Of a stretch of 12,835 nucleotides of DNA, positions 1 to 6,073 are shown in pieces (positions within the stretch are counted from its first letter, which is position 1; every line of letters begins with the position of its first letter). The stretch lies in NCBI GenBank assembly GCA_023424355.1, contig JAFAEA010000249.1, positions 1-12,835 of the forward strand, in the 5' to 3' direction. The position numbers and the translations under genes were made by a program. The notes under the pieces are model-generated. The model was not told the origin of the DNA. It saw only the letters and a list, made by a program, of their open reading frames with translations, and made no database searches. This DNA comes from Chloroflexota bacterium (lineage in GTDB: Bacteria; Chloroflexota; Chloroflexia; Thermomicrobiales; UBA6265).

Positions 1-646
1 GATGGCTGTTCTCTCCATACTTCGGAGTCTTGGCCATGCGCATCGCCACGGTGAGTTCACCCGGCATGGAACCGGTTTCGGCGCGCATCCACTCGGCCAC
101 CAGCGCATCGTAGGTGCTCACATGGCCGAATGCCTTCGCCGCCAAGGAACGACGCGCATCCTGGCTCATCTGGCCCTGCTGAAGTTGATCGACGACGGAG
201 GGGTAATCTGTTGGATCGGTGACGATGATCACGTGGGCGAAGTTCTTCGCGGCGGCCCGGAGCATGGCAGGTCCGCCGATATCGATCTGCTCCACGACAT
301 CCTGATCGGTCAGGCCATCGGATTGCACGGTCTGTTCAAACGGATAAAGATTTACTGCCACCAGATCGATACCGGTGATGCCGTGCTCGTCCATCTGCTG
401 CACGTGGCTTTCGAGATCGCGGCGTGCCAGAATGCCGCCGTGTATCTTGGGATGAAGGGTCTTTACCCGGCCATCGAGCATCTCGGGCGAGCCCGTGACC
501 TCGGCGACTTGTATCACCTGCAGGCCGGCATCACTCAATGCCTGGTACGTACCTCCAGTGCTAACAAGCTCCCATCCCTGGTCGGCAAGAGCCTTCCCAA
601 ATTCCACAATTCCCGTTTTGTCAGAGACACTCAGCAGTGCGCGCAT
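1..646 (-). CDS. purH: PurH, IMP cyclohydrolase / AICAR formyltransferase (partial, N-terminal 215 residues)
   Basis: Bifunctional enzyme of the last two steps of de novo IMP synthesis in the cytoplasm. Only the N-terminal IMP cyclohydrolase (MGS-like) domain and the start of the linker are visible; the gene runs off the left edge and the formyltransferase domain is missing. The reading frame is open from the ATG at 646 to base 1. Family motifs are clear: SVSDKTG (residues 6-12), STGGT (29-33), LDGRVKTLHPKIHGG (57-71), VAVNLYPF (96-103) and IDIGGPAMLRAAAKN (121-135). The domain boundary motif usually reads RYGENPHQ; here it reads KYGENSH (209-215), a small deviation. The ATG is preceded by AGGAAAG at 654-660 with 7 bases spacing and lies 3 bases after the stop of the DinB-like gene, so the two are probably one transcription unit. 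Confidence 0.95.
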   Translation of the reverse strand, partial: MRALLSVSDKTGIVEFGKALADQGWELVSTGGTYQALSDAGLQVIQVAEVTGSPEMLDGRVKTLHPKIHGGILARRDLESHVQQMDEHGITGIDLVAVNLYPFEQTVQSDGLTDQDVVEQIDIGGPAMLRAAAKNFAHVIIVTDPTDYPSVVDQLQQGQMSQDARRSLAAKAFGHVSTYDALVAEWMRAETGSMPGELTVAMRMAKTPKYGENSH

Positions 647-649
647 GTA

Positions 650-1162
650 TCAACTTTCCTGTTGATGCTGGCTCTCGTAAGCCAACACGTTCGACCGAAT
701 TTGTTCTGCGTGATCTCGCAGGTGAACACTATAGGTTTCCAGCCAATCGGAGGCGGAGTAGGTTCCGGATTCTGAATGCTTCCCGGTAGCTTGCCATTTG
801 GCATCGCTGATCTGCTTCAGCACAGGCACGGTCCAGCGTCTCACCGCGGAAACTACTGCAAGCGCGGTTTCGACCTTGAGGTTCTCGTAGGAGAACGCTT
901 CGACCCATTCATCCTGATCATAGCCAGCAATGGAAGGGTGCTGCTCCGCAACCAGGAGTCGGATTCTGGTGGCTCCAATTGTTTCGGCATCAGCGCAATG
1001 ACACACAATCTCGTGTGCAGACCATGAATCTGGCGAGGGGCGAAAGTGCTGTGCGCCCTCTGGAACCGACTTCCACGCCATGAGAAGGTCAAGCGGACCG
1101 CGTTCATAGAGGCTGATTTTCTCAGCACGGTCACGTTCGATATCGATTGGGTCAGTTGACAC
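650..1162 (-). CDS. DinB-like four-helix-bundle putative metalloenzyme
   Basis: A 170-residue protein of the DinB/YfiT-like superfamily, small helical bundles that bind a divalent metal through three histidines; many members are thiol-dependent transferases, others have no known role. The visible ligand pattern is His55 in WSAHEIVCHCADAE (residues 47-60) plus His147 and His151 in HLRDHAEQI near the C-terminus, the usual spacing for the family. The length is normal. The start is a GTG; a GGAG at 1173-1176 lies 10 bases upstream, rather far, and no better in-frame start is available. Its TGA stop is 3 bases before the purH ATG, so it is the first gene of a DinB-like/purH pair. The substrate cannot be read from the sequence, and a direct link to purine synthesis is not implied by the family. 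Confidence 0.8.
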   Translation of the reverse strand: MSTDPIDIERDRAEKISLYERGPLDLLMAWKSVPEGAQHFRPSPDSWSAHEIVCHCADAETIGATRIRLLVAEQHPSIAGYDQDEWVEAFSYENLKVETALAVVSAVRRWTVPVLKQISDAKWQATGKHSESGTYSASDWLETYSVHLRDHAEQIRSNVLAYESQHQQES

Positions 1163-1245
1163 GATGGGGAAACTCCACCAGTTGCGTACGTCTGTGATGC
1201 AGAGGCGACTTACAGAGCAACCTTTGGCACCGCCTCACCAACGAC

Positions 1246-1254
1246 ATGATAACA
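1246..1254 (-). promoter_or_regulatory. Extended -10 promoter element for the DinB-like/purH unit
   Basis: Read on the minus strand this is TGTTATCAT, matching the extended -10 consensus TGnTATAAT at all but one position. There is no good -35 hexamer 16-18 bases upstream, which an extended -10 can tolerate. Transcription would start near 1239, about 77 bases before the GTG at 1162. This is a consensus match only. Confidence 0.45.
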
Positions 1255-1278
1255 ATCTTGACCCCTGGTGGGGAAAAT

Positions 1279-1308
1279 GTGACAGTTAAGGTCGGAAATC
1301 ATCAAAAT
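1279..1308 (+). promoter_or_regulatory. Candidate sigma-70-type promoter of the siderophore uptake operon
   Basis: GTGACA (1279-1284, five of six to the -35 consensus) is followed after 18 bases by CAAAAT (1303-1308, four of six to the -10 consensus). Transcription would start near 1315, leaving a leader of about 105 bases. The first GGTCGGAwAT copy lies in the spacer and the second just after the predicted start, positions that would suit a repressor. The promoter is only a moderate match. Confidence 0.3.
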
Positions 1309-1333
1309 AAACCCTACTAATTTGGTCGGATAT
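1290..1333 (+). repeat. Direct repeat GGTCGGAwAT, candidate operator
   Basis: GGTCGGAAAT at 1290-1299 and GGTCGGATAT at 1324-1333 agree at nine of ten positions and start 34 bases apart, a little over three helical turns. They bracket the predicted transcription start of the siderophore operon. They could bind an iron- or siderophore-sensing regulator; the sequence resembles no operator I know, so this is inference from position. Confidence 0.35.
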
Positions 1334-1419
1334 GTGCCACACTATCTCCGTTGGGCAGGTGATTGGCCACCACGTGCCGCGCTTTGCAGAAAATTATGGA
1401 GATACAAAGGGGATAACGC

Positions 1420-2421
1420 ATGTCGTTCGAGATGAATCGCCGTAACCTGGTGGGCGGAACAGCCGCTCTCATGACCGCATTTGGTCTCAACCGCTTCGCC
1501 TTCGCGCAGGATGCTTCGCCAGAAGCAACCGCCGTAGCCAACCCGGTCGTCACGGTCACTGAAGGGCCAGGCGAGGATGAGCTCACCATCACCCACGCAC
1601 AGGGTGAAACGGTGATCAAGAAGAATCCCGAGAAGATCGTTTCCTTTGATGTCGCCTCGATCCAGAGCATTGAGTTCCTCGGCGGTACACTCGCCGGTGT
1701 TCCCGAGATCACCGGTGAAGATGTTTACACATCTGATGCTGAAATCGTTGGCTCCCTGTTTGAGCCGGATTACGAAGCCATCAACGCTATGGCTCCGGAT
1801 CTGATTCTCATTGCCGGCCGATCTGCAGCCGCATATCCAGATCTCAGCAATATTGCTCCAACCGTCGATATCACCTTTGCCGATGGCATGGTGGAATCGT
1901 TCTCCAACATCTCCCGATTCCTGGGAACGATTGTTGGCAACGAGCAGGGCGCTGAGGATGCCATCGCAGAAGTCGAGACCCGTGTGGCCGCGCTCCAAGA
2001 AGCAACCGCCGATGCCGGCACCGCAATGATGCTGATGGCAAGCGCCGGCAGTATTACTGCTCTGGCTCCAGGAAATGCCCGAGGCGGACGCGGCGCCCTC
2101 ATCTACAATGTGCTGGGAATGCTTCCGCCGGTAGAGGATCTGGAAACCGCCACCCATGGTGAGCCGATTTCGTTCGAGTTCCTGTTGGAGCACAATCCGG
2201 ATTGGCTCTTCGTGATCGATCGCGATGTTGCAGTTGGTTCCGAGGAGGGCGCTCAGCCTGCCGAAGAACTTTTCGATAACGACATCGTGAAGGAAACCAC
2301 TGCCTACCAGAACGATCAGATTGTGTACGTGAATCCGTTCGATTGGTACATCATCACCGGCGCGGGAATCCCAAGCTTCGATCGAATGCTGACCGAGATC
2401 GAGACCGCCTTCGGTATCTAG
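1420..2421 (+). CDS. yclQ: Iron-siderophore ABC transporter, periplasmic-type binding protein (YclQ/FatB family)
   Basis: Captures a ferric siderophore outside the membrane and hands it to the permease pair encoded downstream. The 333-residue length and the two-lobe class III fold pattern fit: KNPEKIVSFD (68-77) opens lobe 1, FEPDYEAINAMAPDLILI (114-131) is the typical helix-strand, a long helix spans about 155-195, and SFEFLLEHNPDWLFVID (251-267) lies in lobe 2. The N-terminus holds Arg7-Arg8 followed by a hydrophobic stretch and AFA-QD (about 27-31), a Tat-like signal with a probable signal peptidase I site. There is no lipobox and no cysteine in the whole protein. AAAGGGGA at 1406-1413, 6 bases before the ATG, supports the start. 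Identification rests mainly on the downstream YclN/YclO/YclP-like genes; the siderophore itself (petrobactin- or catecholate-like) is not determinable here. Confidence 0.85.
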   Translation: MSFEMNRRNLVGGTAALMTAFGLNRFAFAQDASPEATAVANPVVTVTEGPGEDELTITHAQGETVIKKNPEKIVSFDVASIQSIEFLGGTLAGVPEITGEDVYTSDAEIVGSLFEPDYEAINAMAPDLILIAGRSAAAYPDLSNIAPTVDITFADGMVESFSNISRFLGTIVGNEQGAEDAIAEVETRVAALQEATADAGTAMMLMASAGSITALAPGNARGGRGALIYNVLGMLPPVEDLETATHGEPISFEFLLEHNPDWLFVIDRDVAVGSEEGAQPAEELFDNDIVKETTAYQNDQIVYVNPFDWYIITGAGIPSFDRMLTEIETAFGI

Positions 2422-2433
2422 TTCGAAATAGTG

Positions 2434-2461
2434 CCGGCAGCATCCGCGAGGGTGCTGCCGG
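2434..2461 (+). terminator. Intercistronic stem-loop, probable attenuator or partial terminator
   Basis: CCGGCAGCATCC (2434-2445), loop GCGA, then GGGTGCTGCCGG (2450-2461) forms a 12-base-pair stem with one G-U pair, closed by a GNRA-type tetraloop. A broken T tract follows (TTTCGATTGTTTTT, 2462-2475). It starts 12 bases after the binding protein stop and ends before the permease start. It may release part of the transcripts or protect the upstream message from 3' decay; either would raise binding protein levels over permease levels. Confidence 0.65.
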
Positions 2462-2479
2462 TTTCGATTGTTTTTCGTT

Positions 2480-2483
2480 GGAG
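2480..2483 (+). promoter_or_regulatory. Ribosome binding site that decides a TTG start
   Basis: GGAG sits 7 bases before the TTG at 2491. The longer frame would begin at a GTG (2431) at the foot of the stem-loop, with no ribosome binding site and a non-conserved leader, so the TTG is preferred. Confidence 0.6.
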
Positions 2484-2490
2484 TTCTATT

Positions 2491-3486
2491 TTGTCCGCTC
2501 GCGTTCTCGATTCACCTGATCAACGGAAGTGGTTTATCGGTCTCTTTGTAGCAACCGTGATCCTCGCCGTGATCAGCATGATGATCGGTGTCTACTCGCT
2601 CGAATGGAGCGATATTCGTGATCGGTCAGACGAACTTAATTCCCAGATGGTGCTACTGGTAAGCCGCGTACCGCGCACGGTGGCCATCATTTTGGTCGGT
2701 GCCAGCACCAGCATTTCCGGCATGATCATGCAGATGCTCTCCCGTAACCGATTCGTTTCACCAGGTACGGCCGGCACCGTGGAATCTGCCAGCCTCGGCA
2801 TCCTTATCGTGACGGTTTTGTACCCGGGTGCGTCAATCACGGCCAAGATTCTGGTGGCGACAGCAGTGGCCATGCTCGGCACCGGATTATTTCTCTACGT
2901 GCTCCGTCAGATCCCGATCAAATCGCCATTGATGGTGCCACTCATCGGTATCATGCTCGGTGGTGTTATCGGTTCCATCACCACCTTCTTTGCCTATCGG
3001 TTTGATCTTATTCAGAGCCTCGGTATGTGGACCACTGGCGATTTCAGCCGTATTCTCAAGGGCAGATACGAACTCCTGTATCTTTCCGGCGTTCTCACCA
3101 TCCTGTGTTGGTTTGCCGCAGATCGATTCACCGTGGCAGGTATGGGGGAAGCATTCACCACCAATCTCGGATTGCATTACGGTCGTGTGATGGCCTTCGG
3201 CCTGGCAGTGGTTGCAGCGGTAACCGCGGTGAATGTGGTCACCGTAGGATCTATACCGTTTCTGGGACTTATCGTGCCGAATGTTGTGAGCGCAGTGATG
3301 GGCGATAACGTCCGCCGAACTGCCCCATGGGTCGCGCTGTTTGGTGCTGCCTTCCTGCTAGCGTGTGATATCGCTGGCAGGACACTTCGGTATCCGTTTG
3401 AGATTCCCATCAGCGTGGTGGTTGGTGTTGTTGGCGGTGTGATGTTCCTTGTTATTTTGTTGAGGAGGGGTGAACGTGCTTCGTAG
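2491..3486 (+). CDS. yclN: Iron-siderophore ABC transporter permease 1 (FecCD family, YclN/FatD-like)
   Basis: One of the two membrane subunits that form the translocation path for the ferric siderophore. With the TTG start it has 331 residues, the usual size, and about nine hydrophobic segments beginning at 14-35. Family hallmarks are LSRVPRTVAIILVGAS (56-71), RNRFVSPGTAGTVESASLG (85-103), highly typical of YclN, and GSIPFLGLIVPNVVSAVMGD (253-272), the cytoplasmic loop that docks on the ATPase. Asn264 stands where many FecCD proteins have His; YclN-type proteins share this Asn. The 3' end overlaps the second permease gene by 11 bases, which implies translational coupling. Start choice: a GTG at 2431 is in frame but lies in the stem-loop. 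Confidence 0.9.
   Translation: MSARVLDSPDQRKWFIGLFVATVILAVISMMIGVYSLEWSDIRDRSDELNSQMVLLVSRVPRTVAIILVGASTSISGMIMQMLSRNRFVSPGTAGTVESASLGILIVTVLYPGASITAKILVATAVAMLGTGLFLYVLRQIPIKSPLMVPLIGIMLGGVIGSITTFFAYRFDLIQSLGMWTTGDFSRILKGRYELLYLSGVLTILCWFAADRFTVAGMGEAFTTNLGLHYGRVMAFGLAVVAAVTAVNVVTVGSIPFLGLIVPNVVSAVMGDNVRRTAPWVALFGAAFLLACDIAGRTLRYPFEIPISVVVGVVGGVMFLVILLRRGERAS
3463..3468 (+). promoter_or_regulatory. Ribosome binding site inside permease 1 that decides the permease 2 start
   Basis: AGGAGG lies 7 bases before the GTG at 3476. The upstream in-frame GTG at 3470 is only one base away from it, too close for initiation, so 3476 is chosen. Confidence 0.65.
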
Positions 3487-4474
3487 CGATACGGTCGATA
3501 GCGTCGAAACCGCACCTCCATTCCGTTTGCATCCCGCAGTCCGGTTATTGATCATCCTTGCCGTTGCGATTGTGCTGGTGGCTATTTTCATGACCATCAA
3601 CTCGCGCGGGAACTGGGATTTCGTGTTGCCATTCCGCGGTCGCAAGATCGCCGCAATCGCGGTCGTGGGAACGGCCATCGCCGTTTCGACCGTCGTGTTC
3701 CAAACCATCACAGGTAACCGGATTCTGACTCCTTCGATCATGGGGTTTGATTCGCTCTACATGCTGGTGCAAACGATTGCTGTGTTCACCGTGGGCGGAA
3801 CACAACTCCTGCAAACGGATCCCAAACTGCGGTTCCTGATCGATGTGATCGTGATGGTAGTGTTGAGCGGCCTGTTGTATTGGTGGCTTTTTGTGAAGGC
3901 CAATCGCACGCTTCATTTGTTGGTCCTCATCGGTATCATCTTCGGAATTCTGTTCCGGAGCTTCACCAGTCTATTGCAGCGGATGATCGATCCCACCGAT
4001 TTCGCAATCCTGCAGGATACCGGATTCGCGAGCTTCAACTCAGTTGATCCGACCCTTGTTGGCATCAGCGCCGGAATTGTGGCGGCTGTGTGCCTGGTGG
4101 TGGCCTACAGAAACAGAATTCTCGATGCAATGATTCTGGGACGCGCTCCAGCGATTTCGATTGGAGTGAACTACCATCGTGAAGTGATGATTGTGCTCGC
4201 CATCACCGCCGTGCTTGTTTCAGTCAGCACAGCCCTGGTCGGTCCGATCACATTCTTTGGCTTGCTGGTCGCCCATCTGGCCTATCACACCATTGGTACG
4301 TCAGCCCATCGGTACACCGTACCTGCAGCCGCGCTGTATTCCGTCAGCTTCCTGCTGGGAGGTCAGTTGCTGTTGGAGCACGTCTTCAACTTCAACTCCA
4401 GCCTCTCGGTGATGGTGGAATTCGCCGGCGGACTTCTCTTCATCATTCTTCTCCTGAAAGGCAGCACCAAATGA
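3476..4474 (+). CDS. yclO: Iron-siderophore ABC transporter permease 2 (FecCD family, YclO/FatC-like)
   Basis: Second membrane subunit of the ferric siderophore importer, 332 residues with the chosen GTG start. About nine membrane segments, the first at 22-40. The block FQTITGNRILTPSIMGFDSL (75-94) is nearly diagnostic of the YclO/FatC branch, and GPITFFGLLVAHLAYHTIG (256-274) is the ATPase-coupling loop. The N-terminal 20 residues are polar and cytoplasmic. The gene overlaps permease 1 by 11 bases at its start and shares ATGA with the ATPase gene at its end, so the three are translated together. Like YclO, it is distinct in sequence from permease 1, consistent with a heterodimeric permease. 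Confidence 0.92.
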   Translation: MLRSDTVDSVETAPPFRLHPAVRLLIILAVAIVLVAIFMTINSRGNWDFVLPFRGRKIAAIAVVGTAIAVSTVVFQTITGNRILTPSIMGFDSLYMLVQTIAVFTVGGTQLLQTDPKLRFLIDVIVMVVLSGLLYWWLFVKANRTLHLLVLIGIIFGILFRSFTSLLQRMIDPTDFAILQDTGFASFNSVDPTLVGISAGIVAAVCLVVAYRNRILDAMILGRAPAISIGVNYHREVMIVLAITAVLVSVSTALVGPITFFGLLVAHLAYHTIGTSAHRYTVPAAALYSVSFLLGGQLLLEHVFNFNSSLSVMVEFAGGLLFIILLLKGSTK

Positions 4475-5268
4475 TTGAGGTCAAAAACGTTTCCAAGCGA
4501 TATGGCAACTCCACGGTTGTCCAGGATGTGAATCTGCAGATTCGCAAGGGCGGTATTACGTCGCTCATCGGACCGAATGGGGCGGGGAAATCGACGCTTC
4601 TCGGTATGATGAGTCGCCTGCTGCGCATCGATGAAGGCGAGATCACGGTCGATGGCATGAATGTTTCAACCACTCCGGGCGATCAGCTGGCGAAGAAACT
4701 GAGCATTCTGCGGCAACAGAACCACTTCGAGGCCCGCCTGACGGTTGAGGATCTCGTGACGTTCGGGCGCTTCCCATACTGCAAGGGACGTCCCACCGTC
4801 GAGGACAAAAAGTTCGTTGATCGCGCCATCGATTATCTGGAGCTGAATGACCTTCGCTATCGATGTCTGGATCAGCTCTCGGGTGGGCAGCAGCAGCGAG
4901 CATTTGTGAGCATGGTGCTTGCGCAGGATACGGACTACCTGCTGCTTGATGAGCCTCTGAACAGTCTCGATATGCGCCACAGCATCGCCATGATGCAGCA
5001 GCTCCGTCATATCGTGAACGATCTCAACAAGACCGTGGTGATTGTTCTGCACGATATCAACTTTGCCTCGTGGTATTCGGACGAAATCGTTGCCATGCGC
5101 GATGGTAAGGTGGCTTACCATGCCGGTCCGGAAGTGGTGATCACTCCGAAGGCATTGCTTGATTTGTACGATGTGGAAGTGACTGTCGAAACCATCCAGG
5201 GCAAGTCGGTGGGCGTGTACTATGGAGCCATGAATATTCCGTCGAGCAAACCATCCAGCAAGCCGTAA
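4471..5268 (+). CDS. yclP: Iron-siderophore ABC transporter ATP-binding protein (YclP/FatE-like)
   Basis: Cytoplasmic ATPase that powers ferric siderophore import. All nucleotide-binding motifs are intact in 265 residues: Walker A GPNGAGKST (34-42), Q-loop region LRQQNHFEARLTVEDL (80-95), signature LSGGQQQR (136-143), Walker B YLLLDEP (156-162), D-loop SLD (165-167) and H-loop His194 in LHDINFASWYSDE. The stretch FGRFPYCKGRPT (98-109) and AQDTDYLLLDEPLNSLDM (151-168) are typical of the YclP/FatE/CeuD branch. The C-terminus ends in a short SSKPSSKP tail that is not part of the domain. The ATG overlaps the permease 2 stop as ATGA. Confidence 0.95.
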   Translation: MIEVKNVSKRYGNSTVVQDVNLQIRKGGITSLIGPNGAGKSTLLGMMSRLLRIDEGEITVDGMNVSTTPGDQLAKKLSILRQQNHFEARLTVEDLVTFGRFPYCKGRPTVEDKKFVDRAIDYLELNDLRYRCLDQLSGGQQQRAFVSMVLAQDTDYLLLDEPLNSLDMRHSIAMMQQLRHIVNDLNKTVVIVLHDINFASWYSDEIVAMRDGKVAYHAGPEVVITPKALLDLYDVEVTVETIQGKSVGVYYGAMNIPSSKPSSKP

Positions 5269-5269
5269 T

Positions 5270-6073
5270 ATGACTGATCTCATCACCAGTGCCAACAATC
5301 CAATCGTGAAGCGCATTCGCTCGCTTGCCGACCGCAAGGCCCGCAAGCGAGAGGGTGTTTTTCTTGTAGAGGGCATCCAGCCTGTGTGGCGTGCAGTTGA
5401 GAGTGGTTGGGGAATCGATACGCTTGTAATCGCTCCGCAACTTATCACCAATGGCGCGGTGTTCGAGATGGCCCGAGATCTGAAGGCGAGGGGAGTGCGA
5501 ATCGCCGAGCTCTCGGCCGATGTGTTCACGAGGTTATCGGAGCGAGATGGTCCGGCCGGGGTGATGGCGATCGTCGAGATGCAATCGAGCGGTCTTGCGG
5601 ACCTCAATCCCGGCCCAGCTGATTGCTGGATTCTGCTTCATCGTGTTCACAATCCGGGGAATCTCGGTACCATCATCCGCACCGCAGACGCATCTGGAAT
5701 GGCAGGTATCATCCTCACTGGCGATTCCACCGATGCGTTTGCTCCTGCATCCGTAAAAGCCAGCATGGGGTCGATCTTCTCGCTCCCAATGGTGATCGAA
5801 CGTGATACTGATCGCGTGCTCGGGCGATTGAACGAGACCAATGTGCGCTGCGTCGGTACCTCCGGGTATGCTGAGCATGAGCATTGGGATGCCGATTGGA
5901 ACGGCCCGATATGCATCGTGCTTGGCAACGAGGGCGATGGACTCCCGGAGGATATCCTCGCCCAATTGGATTCCACCGTGCGTATCCCGATGACAGGCAC
6001 GGCGGAATCCCTGAATCTCAGCATTGCTGCTGCAGTTCTCATGTACGAAGCCAAGAGGCACGCGATTCCTTAA
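5270..6073 (+). CDS. SpoU/TrmH-family RNA 2'-O-ribose methyltransferase
   Basis: S-adenosylmethionine-dependent methyltransferase with the trefoil-knot (SPOUT) fold, probably acting on 23S rRNA; the exact nucleotide cannot be told. The 267 residues hold an N-terminal substrate-binding domain (about 1-105, with KREGVFLVEGIQPVWRAVES, 26-45) and a catalytic domain with the three family motifs: NPGNLGTIIRTADASG (128-143, Arg137), IVLGNEGDGL (216-225, Asn220-Glu221) and IPMTGTAESLNLSIAAAVL (239-257). The ATG comes one base after the ATPase stop and has no clear ribosome binding site, so it probably depends on coupling to the transport operon. The TAA stop overlaps that of the converging ATPase gene in the palindrome TTAA. 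The closest named families are TrmH-like 23S rRNA G2251 or U/G methylases; I leave it unassigned. Confidence 0.9.
   Translation: MTDLITSANNPIVKRIRSLADRKARKREGVFLVEGIQPVWRAVESGWGIDTLVIAPQLITNGAVFEMARDLKARGVRIAELSADVFTRLSERDGPAGVMAIVEMQSSGLADLNPGPADCWILLHRVHNPGNLGTIIRTADASGMAGIILTGDSTDAFAPASVKASMGSIFSLPMVIERDTDRVLGRLNETNVRCVGTSGYAEHEHWDADWNGPICIVLGNEGDGLPEDILAQLDSTVRIPMTGTAESLNLSIAAAVLMYEAKRHAIP
6070..6073. other. Convergent stop-codon overlap (TTAA)
   Basis: The palindrome TTAA supplies the TAA stop of the methyltransferase gene (6071-6073, plus) and the TAA stop of the double ATPase gene (6072-6070, minus). The two converging genes therefore overlap by four bases and no terminator can lie between them. 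Confidence 0.95.

Larger units (their letters stand above)
1163..1419. other. Divergent intergenic regulatory region
   Basis: These 257 bases separate the DinB-like/purH unit (minus) from the siderophore uptake operon (plus). I see no ORF or RNA gene in them. They hold a good extended -10 for the minus strand (1246-1254), a weaker -35/-10 pair for the plus strand (1279-1308) and two copies of GGTCGGAwAT (1290 and 1324). A short inverted repeat CCCC-TGGT-GGGG (1262-1273) also lies here. No convincing Fur or DtxR/IdeR consensus palindrome was found by eye. Confidence 0.7.

Noticed and set aside
2..775. A 257-codon open frame on the plus strand at the left edge
   Set aside because: It is antisense to purH and the DinB-like gene, both of which have clear family motifs; the translation shows no domain.
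1246..1260. GATAACAATC as a Fur box upstream of the iron operon
   Set aside because: Only one half resembles the Fur consensus and there is no matching inverted half; it overlaps a better explanation as the minus-strand extended -10.
1262..1273. CCCC-TGGT-GGGG inverted repeat as a terminator or operator
   Set aside because: The stem is only four base pairs and has no T tract on either strand; too short to call.
1342..2193. A 283-codon minus-strand open frame opposite the siderophore-binding protein gene
   Set aside because: Antisense to a recognised gene, with a composition typical of a reverse-frame shadow.
4666..5607. A 313-codon minus-strand open frame across the siderophore ATPase and methyltransferase genes
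   Set aside because: It spans the junction of two well-supported plus-strand genes in antisense and has no plausible ribosome binding site or family match.
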